Below, piece after piece: positions 55,575 through 64,000 of a stretch of DNA of 64,000 nt. The notes under the pieces were generated by a model, which was given only the letters and a program-made list of their open reading frames with translations, did not search any database and was not told where the DNA came from. Source of the stretch: JAYSSF01 sp043772005. Lineage in GTDB: Bacteria; Patescibacteriota; Gracilibacteria; Absconditabacterales; Absconditicoccaceae. Position numbers and translations under genes: made by a program. The DNA lies in NCBI GenBank assembly GCA_043772005.1, contig JAYVGP010000009.1, forward strand, positions 61,060 through 125,059, in the 5' to 3' direction. Numbering within the stretch: the stretch's first letter is position 1; every line of letters begins with the position of its first letter.

Positions 55575-58500
55575 ATGTGTAGACGAAGAACTTTGATATA
55601 TTATTTTTCAACCATTAGAACGATCAATCACTGATTGAGCGGTTTGGCGTATAGAACAAAATGGTTACTGTTGGTGCTTATTATGTCATTATTGAGCTTC
55701 ACTCAACTGCCTGAGATCTTTGCTCAGGAGGTGGTACAACAGGCAACTGCAGTGAGTGCAACAATCAAGAGACAACGCGTTATCAACTTATATAAAACAA
55801 AATCATGATCATGATCTACTGCATCGACTGCTCGATCTAAGAAATCAAACCAGAGACAAAAAGGTCTATCATGAGTGATAACAACTTGAATTGTATTGCC
55901 ATATACTGGCACATGATCCTGTGTATGGGATATGGCTGCGATGCAGTGGACTGGATTCCAAACTCATACTGGCATGATTGATCATAATCAGCGGACTGGT
56001 AGTCGATCGTGATTTGATAGTCAGACTATGTGACTGTCATATGGCACTGGTATACTACTTTATCAAGCACTCGTCGACAGTGGTAATTATCTCACGATGT
56101 ATGATTGTATACGATCAGGAGGTCAGATTATATATCCTGGTGAGCAAGAATATCTGTCGGGATTGATACTATTTTCTGGTGAGCTTCTTGATCTTCCACT
56201 AGTGTTTAGTGGTGTGAAGACATCTATGCCTTATGTGTCATTGATAGTGGATCAAATCAGTGGTATCTCTTGATCGAATAAAATACACTCATGAGACTTG
56301 AGACGTGATCGAGATCAATGAGTAACTACCATATATCATAACAATGACTCTAAGCATATTGTGCAAAATCCTCAGGAATTGCTTTCTAAGATTGAAGCAT
56401 GAGTAGTAGTGTTGCAGCAACAAAAGGTCAAGCGTCCTCGTGATACCGGCAAACCCAATAAGCTTCAACTCACTGATTCATTGACATACGTTACTTCAGG
56501 TAGTATACTTAGTGCTGAATTGAGTAGTGGTACTACTATCTTTACGGCGCAAGGACAGGAGCTTCAGATTTCTAAGTTTAGCTTACAGGAACTGAATTAC
56601 ACACCAAGTCACAAAACACATTATCAAGTATCTGCATATTCTAAGGATATGATTGAGTGGGGTATAGCATGAGATCACTTGATCTTTACACAGCCTATTA
56701 TGATTACATACCAGTCTGACTTGCCTGATGGTAGTCCTGTGTGGCTTCAAGTCCAGCATGCTGGTCAGGAATGGTCTACTCAGTGACTGTCGCTGAATCC
56801 AAATACCCAATGTGACCTCGAAGGTAATACCAGTCTACCGTGATCCAAAACTAGCGTACAGTGAGGTCAGATTCAATTTTATACATGTGGTGCATCGGCA
56901 TTTAGCTTTACTTATACGGGAGGAGCCAACACAGGTAACTTTGTGCTTAGCGGAACTCTCGCTAAGACTATCAGAGTCAATACTGGAGATGTCTCGTCAG
57001 GCTTTCTTGTCCAAAAGGTACAGGTAGTCGTGGATTGGCGAGCTATCGCTAGTGCGGATCCAACCAATCCTGGTTGAGGTACAGCAAGTCTTTCTGATAA
57101 GTATTTTACGATCACCTCACCTCAAGGAGTCACAAGAACACTAGTTGCAGCTAATACTTACCAAGGTGAAGGAACATCCCATAGAGTAGTTATGACTTTT
57201 GATGATGATGCCAATCAATCACCGTCATTTACTGCGGAATCAGGACGCTTTACGCCCAATCAGTCACTGAGTGTGTATAGTGGTACTAATCCTATTGGTA
57301 ACTGGACATTGACCATGGGAAGTAATTCAATGTTTGCAGGTGTAACACTCTATGGTTTTAATGTCATCTTGCTTAAGCCTGAGTGTGGAGATGGTTTTCC
57401 TAATAAAGCAGAGCAATGTGATGATGGCAACACCACTGGCTGAGATGGATGCTCAGCAAGCTGTACTGTTGAGTATTATTGTGGTAATGGAGTGATAAAC
57501 ACTACTACTGGTGGTATCGCAGTATCTGAACAATGTGATGATGCTAATGCTATACTATGAGATGGCTGTAACACTACCTGTCAAGTCGAACCAACTCGAA
57601 CCTGTAGCGGTACTCCTAGTGTATGTAGTTACTCAACCGGTCTTATGGATTTTCTGTTCTTTGTAGATGGTACTACACATAACACATATTTTGTAGAAAA
57701 TAGATACGGATACTCCATGATTAATTCAGGCTGAGTGACTACTGGATTAAGTAATGGAGAAACAGTTATGTGTTTTAATGGTACTAATCAATCTCTCTTT
57801 GTTAAAAGTCAGTTAGTTGCTAGTTATCCTTTCACTATGTCGGCATGGGTTAAATCTAGCACTATTACCAATACTCGTGGAATAGTCTCATATGGAAGAC
57901 GAACTGCATCCACTAGAATGTTTAATATTGAACATAGTACTAATGTTATCAGACAACGTGCACAAAATACGACAGCGAGGTATACTAATGCTACATCTGT
58001 GCTCAATACTACATGATGGAGATTTATAACAGTAGAATTCCCATCTGCAACTTTGAGAGAAATATATATTGATTGAGTCTTACAAGGTACTAACACCACT
58101 AGTGTGACTATGGATACCGATCCTGATATGCAACTAACTATTGGTGCATTTTCAAGTAGTGCTCCAGCATGATCATTTTTTAGTGGATGCATAGATAATG
58201 TATCATTGTATGGGAAGAATCTTACAACCGGTCAAATCCAAAACCTCCATTCGTCCTTTGGTCAATTGACTACTAATGTTGTTAGTACATGATCACCAGC
58301 ATTGTCGGGTACAATCACCTCACCTCTTGATCGTATTGTCCTTACTATCTCTGGTACCAACTATACAGGTATCAATAGGTGAGATGGTACATGGAGCCTC
58401 AGTGGCTGACTGATATCTCCAGCACTCACTACTGGTAGTAAGGCTATAACGATGAGAGTGATCAATGCTTATGATAAGAGTTTTGTCTACAGCTCATCAT

Positions 58501-58982
58501 TCTATGTTCAAAAACCTTCAGCTCCATCTGCTCCTATATGAACACTATGTATCCAATCTCCCAATGTATTGTGGATGAGTGGGACACAGTGAGTTTCATG
58601 AGGTATATGGGAGACTCAGTTTAATTACTTTGAGGTTGATGATTACAAGGGAATCAATAGTGGTTATTATACTACATTGTCGATGACTGCGTTGTGAGGG
58701 CCTGGGTGATCTACGATAGACAGTAGTTTGGTACAGTGGAAGTGAGATACGATAGCAACCCTGTCAGGAAGCACTAACCCTAGAGTTGTAGTGTGATCTG
58801 CGATGTCAGGCTCCTATGCTCCTGCAAATAATGTCACTACATTTATCAAGCGCGATACCGCTGCCAATAGTAGTATCATATGAGAGTATGGTAGTAAACT
58901 ATGGCTCAAGGTGTCCGTACCACAATATCAAACAATCGGCAGCTATACTGGAGCAATCACTTATACTCTGTATGAAAATTAA
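55575..58982 (+). CDS. Large secreted adhesin with P-domain, Cys-rich and LamG-like parts (1135 aa)
   Basis: The start is ATG 55575: a basic leader MCRRR..., then signal segment KWLLLVLIMSLLSFTQLPEIFAQ. Residues about 495-600 resemble a proprotein-convertase P-domain (SHRVVMTFDDDANQ and GNWTLTMGSNSMFAGVTLYGF). Two Cys-rich DUF4215 units follow (CGDGFPNKAEQCDDGN and CGNGVINTTTGG...CDDANA). A LamG/concanavalin-like domain comes next (VMCFNGTNQSLFVKSQL and FTMSAWVKSSTI, about 725-880), then Ig-like parts to the C-terminus. No C-terminal membrane helix, so it may be released or held by other proteins. Confidence 0.82.
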
Positions 58983-59050
58983 CGAGGCTGACTTGAGTTT
59001 TGTATGAGGATTATTATAGTGGGTTATTATTTTACTTTTTTATTTATAGG

Positions 59051-60184
59051 ATGATGATGAAGCAATATGTAGTTATGATTTGAATGATTTGTATACTTGC
59101 GTGATGAAGTGTGTTTGCTCAAGCACAAAGAACTACTAATCTGGGTGACCTTACTCTAAGATTCTGTAATGATACAGGAGCGGTAGCTGGTACAAAGACA
59201 GCAGTCCTCGAAGCAATACCAGAAGAGGAGAAAGAGGTCTGTATGTTTATCGAAAATGGTGGGTTAACTGACGCTACTATTGCACTCAACTTTGTTGATG
59301 GGACAATCACTGCTGATGCAGATCAGAAAAAAGCCTGTGAACCAGAGAGTGCTAAAACTAATTTTGGGCAATATATTACTAACTATCCAACAACGGTGCA
59401 AATCAACGGTGGAGAAACAGTCAAGATTGCTGCTACAGCTAAATTTCCCGCTGGATATGCTGGTACTGCATATGGTTGTGCAACGTTTCAGATAGTGAAT
59501 ATGTCTGGTGATTACCAATGATGAGAGCAGACTCAGATGTTTACTATTGTGAGTAGAAGAGCTAACTTTATTGATATTAATGTATTGGGTGAATATGTTG
59601 TTGATCTTCAGTCCAAAGATGCATTTACTGAAGGATCGTTTCCGTGATTTATCTCTCATGAAGTCAGCGTAGTAGATTCTCTGCTTACACCATGGCACAA
59701 TATTGGCGAAGTGATAGCTACACAAAACCCACTCTCTCTTCGTCTTGGTAAGACTCTTACAACCAGATCAGTAGTAGTAAATAGTGGTAACGTCTGACTA
59801 GATCTCACGATCTCCTCACAGTATCGTGCCTGGTTTGGGCTAATCAATCTTGATCAGTGATCACAGACTCAGAAGCTTGTACCAAAACAGACAAAGACTA
59901 TTGAATTTGCTACTAATAAACTTGCATGGTGGGTAGGTGGACCTGTGACTGTAACTCATACTATCACTTATCAGCCTATTATTGTTGGTAGTGGTGGTAT
60001 TATTGATCCAGCACTACTTGCACCTCAGACTAAGATATTGACTAGTACAGGATTTGTCACTGCATGGCATGGACGACAGATGCTTGGATGAGCGTTTGTG
60101 ATAATCTTATGATATTTAGTCTATTTGATTAATCGTATGCGTCGTAAGCATTCTCATAAAAGAAGCAGAAAATCATTTAACTAA
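59051..60184 (+). CDS. Membrane-anchored surface protein of DUF916/WxLIP-like architecture
   Basis: 377 aa. A signal peptide ending VFAQA is followed by two immunoglobulin-like regions, GDLTLRFCNDTG...IENGGLTDATIALNFVDG and the paired half beginning SRRANFIDINVLGEYVVDL. A C-terminal transmembrane helix (AFVIILGYLVYLINRMR) ends in a basic tail RRKHSHKRSRKSFN. This order, two Ig domains then helix and basic tail, resembles DUF916-DUF3324 (WxL-interacting) proteins, which hold surface complexes on the wall. Its neighbours are two other surface proteins, so it may be their anchor. Specific family membership is tentative. Confidence 0.65.
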
Positions 60185-60202
60185 TTATAGACTTATAGAT
60201 CA

Positions 60203-61627
60203 ATGTTTGTGCCATTATCACTTATCCGTCGTGTATGTCTTGGCGTTTTGATGGTGGGAGTTTTGAGTATGATACGATGAATATCGTCATCACAAGGTAC
60301 AACGATGAAGTTTCAGATCATAAATTCATATGGCGGGTCATTGCAAATTGTGAACCAGACATGAGTATGGTTATATGATACCATGTTGGGTCATCGATGG
60401 ACTAATCAACGTCAATTACATCTTGATATAGTAGCTAATCAGGATTCGACATATACACTTAGTTGATCTGTCGACTGAATTTATATACTATGATCGGGTA
60501 GTGGACAGTACAGTAACGAGTATGTCGTTGATTTGAATACATGATATGTAGAGCATCGTTTTGAACTTGATTTTATGAGTAATTGAGAGCCGCTGAGTCC
60601 GCCGGATATCGTAGTTATGGTAGATTATGAGGCGCCACCTCGCCCCATATTGTGATTGGTGAACAATAGTATCATTTCATGAGATGTTATATTTCAGTGG
60701 TCTTGAGTGAGTGATAGTGGTATTGGGCTGTCTCAGTATATTGTATTTTTTGGTATGACTCCATCGTTATCGAGTATGGTAGCTGTTGTTAGTACGGGGA
60801 CTAGTTTATTAATTCCATCATCTCAGATCCCATGATGAACAATCTATTGGACTGTGATTGCTGTAGATCAACTTGGCAATCAGTCAGACTATGTGTTATG
60901 ATACGTGCATCATCAAATACCAACAGTCATCTCTCCTTCTATGTGATGATGAGGATCGGTTTCTAATCTTAGACCATCGAAAATACATGGAGATTCTATA
61001 CCTGTTTATCAGCGTACATGAGATGGTTCATATATTGAGCATACTATCAAATGCCCATGATATCGTATTAGTGCACTTAAACGTTGTATTGAGCGAGATA
61101 GATTTCTTGTTACTCGTCAGTCCAATAGTGTTAATTACTTATCTAAAAAAGTTCGAGATGATTTACCACTATGATTGGTTTGGGTAGGGAAGTTAGCACA
61201 TGTATGAGATATAGCTAACAGTGATTTGTCTTTAGTTACTTCTGCATTGGATCGTGTTAGATATACTTCGACATGAGTATCAGATTCTTTAGACGCTCTT
61301 TTATGACAGCTAATGTCTTCTCGCTATGAAGCAGATATGCCTTTATGACGAGTACTCCCAGATATTCATAGTGATTTATGAGGCACTCACGATAGTGCAT
61401 GAATATCTCTATGGTGATTGAACTTATGTGAATGGGTTAACTATTGTGTGGAACCAGATCATGTAATATATGAGCAAATTATCTGACAATATGGTGAAAA
61501 TGTCGTATTTCATACGAGAGTATTCAGCTGGTATGCCGTGTTGTTGACACTAGGTCTCGTGATGACTAGTATGTGGTTTTTTATCTTGGGATATCATCAT
61601 CATTATATCATTAAATATTTAAAATAA
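60203..61627 (+). CDS. Secreted/membrane protein with Fn3-like domain
   Basis: 474 aa. An N-terminal hydrophobic signal region (VCLGVLMVGVLSMI) precedes a beta-rich part and an Fn3-like domain (about 140-235; PPRPILGLVNNS, DVIFQWSGVSDSGIGLSQYIVFFG and TIYWTVIAVDQLGNQSDY). The C-terminal half has a Cys pair (KCPGYRISALKRCIERDRF), and a single C-terminal membrane helix precedes a short His/Tyr/Lys tail. It follows the DUF916-like gene by 18 bp; with the adhesin gene they probably form one surface operon. Confidence 0.75.
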
Positions 61628-61673
61628 AAATAAAAAAGATAAGCATAAGATTCAAATCATCATCTATTTTTTT

Positions 61674-62609
61674 ATGAGCTTATTTATCATTCTTGATCAA
61701 TCGGTTATTACTCTGCTCACTCAACATATCGGATCAGTGGTGATTGCAGTGAGTTGATGACCTGATAGTATGTGTATTGTAACACTGGTCAGGGATTTTT
61801 GGGTTGAGCAATGAAGAAGTCTGACTGACCTTCATGTGGCTCACTATCATCATGGTTTGAGGTTGCAGTCGGATGATGAGTGTGATTTGGTGATGCAGTA
61901 TTGTCATGATATGATAGTGCATGTGTGATATTATGATGGAGGGAGTGTTACTGAGCGTGACTTGAGAGTTGCTCGTCATGGATTTTTTCAGTCGGTGATG
62001 GAGGAAGTAGAAAGTAACATGTTAATTACAGGACATAACTTCACTGATCGTATTGAGACGAGCTTGATGAATATGAAGAGAGGCTGTCAGGTGAAGGGGT
62101 TTTTGAATATGAGAAAAGTGGGACAAATCACAAATCATAAATCACAAATCACAGCAGTAGTAGTAAGGCCCTTACTACAGTATTCAAAAAAACAGATTCA
62201 AGATTACTGTGATGAATATAAGATTCCATATATGATTGATGAGTCAAATGCAGATATAACTGTCTCGCATAGGAATCATATCAGACATGAGATTGTCATG
62301 AAGCTTAGTGATCAAGAGTTGGAGAATTGGCAATGATTGTATGATAGACTCGAGGCAAGTCAGATCCAGTATACTGATCCAGTGCGGGATGAGGAGCTGC
62401 AGAGTCGATATATCTGACAGATAGGTAGGTGGAGTTTGGGCTATCTGGCGTGGTTATTTGACTGGTCAGGATGTTATGATGATATGACACAGGGGAGGCT
62501 GCTGGAGTGGCAGCAGTGGATTGCTCGTAGCTTCAGTGGTGAGAAGTTTGTATGATGATGGAGGTGGTGGATTAAGAAAAAAAGAGTGTACATAGTGAAG
62601 ATAAGTTAA
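61674..62609 (+). CDS. tilS: tRNA(Ile)-lysidine synthase
   Basis: Converts C34 to lysidine in tRNA-Ile(CAU) so AUA is read as Ile; 311 aa. The PP-loop is SGGPDS (residues 27-32), both Gly written TGA. HYHHGLRLQSDDE, TGHNFTDRIETSLMNMKRG, RPLLQYSKKQIQDYC and a late NHIRHEIV follow. The C-terminal domain is short. A repetitive insertion (QITNHKSQIT) between RKVG and AVVV comes from the 23-bp repeat also found in argS. Confidence 0.94.
62132..62154 (+). repeat. 23-bp in-frame repeat shared with argS (copy 2)
   Basis: Identical over 23 bases to 4501-4523 in argS, and read in the same frame in both genes. Confidence 0.85.
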
Positions 62610-62653
62610 AAATAGGTTAAAGAGGGAGAAAAATACGCTCGTAAAACTAGTCT

Positions 62654-62685
62654 AAATATCTACTATTATAGTAGGTATTTTTTTT
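62654..62685 (+). terminator. Rho-independent terminator after tilS
   Basis: CTACTA, loop TTA, TAGTAG, with flanking AAATAT/GTATTT extension, followed by a run of T. It lies just upstream of the alr start codon. Confidence 0.8.
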
Positions 62686-62688
62686 ATT

Positions 62689-63855
62689 ATGATGATCAAA
62701 CGACTTCGCAATCTACTTGCTCCTACGATCCAGTCACTCAACTGGGTAGAGCTTGATAGTGCTGTACTGGTGAATAACTATCGCTATCTTCAGGCGTTAC
62801 ATCCAGACGATATACTCATACCTGTGCTTAAATCCAATGCCTATGGTCATGGACTGAGTGAGGTCTGTCGTATCTTGAAAAAGGTCAAACCTAACTTGGT
62901 GGCGGTAGATAGTTATCCTGAATATCAGATCGTGCGTGATGGTCTAAGTAGTGATATCTTGATCATTGGGGAGATGGATCATAGTGTATATCGTCAGCTT
63001 GACCCCAAGCGCACAGTATTGGCTGTATATAGAGTAGATACACTACAGCATTTGATCTCATTGGGTAAGAGCTGGAGAGTACATCTATTTCTTAATACAG
63101 GGATGAATAGGGAGGGTATACAACAGGATCAATTGGATGAATTTCTCACATTGTTACAATGATCATGAGTTCAACTTGAGGGTGTAATGTCACACTTGGC
63201 TTATGGAGATAGTGATGATGTCAGTTTTGTTAATCCTCAGGTAGAGCGCTTTAAGACGATGTATGATGTGGTGCTCTCGTATGGTTTTAGTCCTATGTAT
63301 AGACATATCAATAATAGTGGTGGATTGCTGAGTTGTGATGATGATTTCTGGACAGCGCATCGCAGTGGCTTGGCGCTGTATGGGTATAAATCCCCCGGCT
63401 TGCAGCCACCCCCTTTGTCAAGTGGGAACGATGAATCAAAAGTGAGAGATGGTTGAATTGAATTACAACCAGTGATGTCAGTGTGGTCGAGTGTGGTTGC
63501 ACTGCAGCAGGTAGCTGCTGGAGCTAGTGTGGGATATGATGGGACGTGGACTGCGTGAGATAGTGAGACGATAGCAACAATCCCATTTGGCTATATGGAG
63601 TGACTGTGGAGAGCGGTGAGTAATCAGTGGAAGATCAAGCATGCATGAGGGTATCTGGACTGTGCTGGTCGTGTGTCGATGAATCTGAGTAGTTGGGTGT
63701 CTGGTGATGCGGTGCATCTTGGTGATGAGGTCTGTGTGATTTCTAATCAGCTGTGAGATGATAACTCGTTTGTGAGGCTAGCAGATCAATGTGGGACGAT
63801 TGTGTATGAGGTGTTGGTGAGGATAGATAGGGGGATGAGGAGAAAAATAATATAG
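62689..63855 (+). CDS. alr: Alanine racemase
   Basis: PLP enzyme making D-Ala for peptidoglycan; 388 aa. The PLP-lysine motif is VLKSNAYGHG with Lys48. Further motifs are NTGMNREG, SHLAYGD, NNSGG and AHRSGLALYGY, and the second catalytic base Tyr in SVGYDGTW. GRVSMNLSS and GDEV complete the C-terminal domain. A Pro/Ser-rich insertion follows ALYGYKSPG (about 245-260). It supplies D-Ala to the MurF step encoded at the other end of the window. Confidence 0.95.
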
Positions 63856-63909
63856 TGTAATTTCTTGTACATGAATTATGATACGATATGGAATAGGGTT
63901 GATTCTCTT
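63856..63909. other. Short intergenic stretch
   Basis: No gene or clear signal between the alr stop and the repeat at the window's end. Confidence 0.6.
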
Positions 63910-64000
63910 CGTTCTTTGTCCTAAAAAAGGATTAGCTTTGCGTCGCATTGCACCCTTGTGGGGCATAAACCCCGAAAGAACTAAAAGTCTAGTCAAACAC
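63910..64000 (+). repeat. Dispersed intergenic repeat, copy 2 (downstream of alr)
   Basis: Shares the GTTCTTTGTCCTA and AGGATTAGCTTTGCGTCGC block and the TCTAGTCAAACA block with 5931-5997. The central part differs: it holds a GGGGCATAAACCCC hairpin, while the flanking GTTCTTTG/GAAAGAAC pairing is kept. The right boundary may lie outside the window. Confidence 0.75.

Noticed and set aside
1123..63855. Apparent frequent pseudogenes: many genes with internal TGA
   Set aside because: Reading TGA as Gly restores full-length families with conserved motifs at the TGA sites; there is no frameshift to explain.
1..64000. CRISPR arrays, insertion sequences, prophage or integrases
   Set aside because: No regularly spaced identical repeats, transposase, terminase or integrase motifs were seen; the repeats found are two-copy or intragenic.
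63856..64000. A protein-coding minus ORF at the window's end
   Set aside because: It overlaps the conserved intergenic repeat and the alr stop, and no family motif is present.

Overview
The window reads coherently only if TGA is translated as glycine (genetic code 25). Nearly every housekeeping gene carries in-frame TGA codons, and many sit where the family needs glycine, for example the SGGxDS loops of MnmA and TilS, the GNSEVGH motif of GpmI and the G-box of a histidine kinase. True stops are TAA and TAG. This code is known from Absconditabacteria (SR1) and Gracilibacteria, so the window is most likely a chromosome segment of one of these host-dependent CPR/Patescibacteria lineages; the sequence alone does not separate the two. 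With TGA as Gly, apparent fragments join into about 48 intact genes and I see no convincing pseudogene.

Layout. 1-540: start of a DEAD-box helicase (minus), followed by a 580-bp AT-rich gap with repeated TGTGGAAT motifs. 1123-7747: MurF- and MurE-type ligases, an SMR-like transporter, ArgS, membrane proteins and an M50 protease. 7832-9839: minus operon (107-aa hypothetical, acylphosphatase-like, nth, engB). 9982-13318: DedA, GpmI and an unusual Nudix-like protein. 13399-14304: four minus tRNAs (Glu, Asp, Thr, Asn) around rpsT. 14370-17222: PrsW, a secreted unknown and ComF (minus). 17369-20172: a small membrane protein, a HExxH metalloprotease, a DUF177-like protein and a Mn-type pyrophosphatase.

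20354-37044: a large-protein island with two big unknown proteins (1401 and 648 aa), a 48-aa membrane peptide and two secreted giants (1476 and 1869 aa) that share an architecture and a C-terminal module. 37133-46964: 5'-3' exonuclease, a possible structured RNA, class B PBP, RsmE, DUF218, FtsQ, NusA, TrmD and MnmA. 47009-49000: a membrane protein that may combine a PP2C-like and a propeller-like region. 49164-53609: two-component system, two membrane proteins and a secreted tandem-repeat protein, with the same 11-bp direct-repeat promoter seen three times. 53667-55337: DnaG. 55575-61627: a second surface locus (P-domain/LamG-like adhesin, DUF916-like protein, Fn3-like protein). 61674-63855: TilS and alanine racemase.

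Together the genes show peptidoglycan synthesis (MurE, MurF, Alr, PBP, FtsQ), translation and tRNA-modification functions, and a heavy investment in large cysteine-rich surface proteins, which would fit an episymbiont or predator that attaches to other cells (inference).
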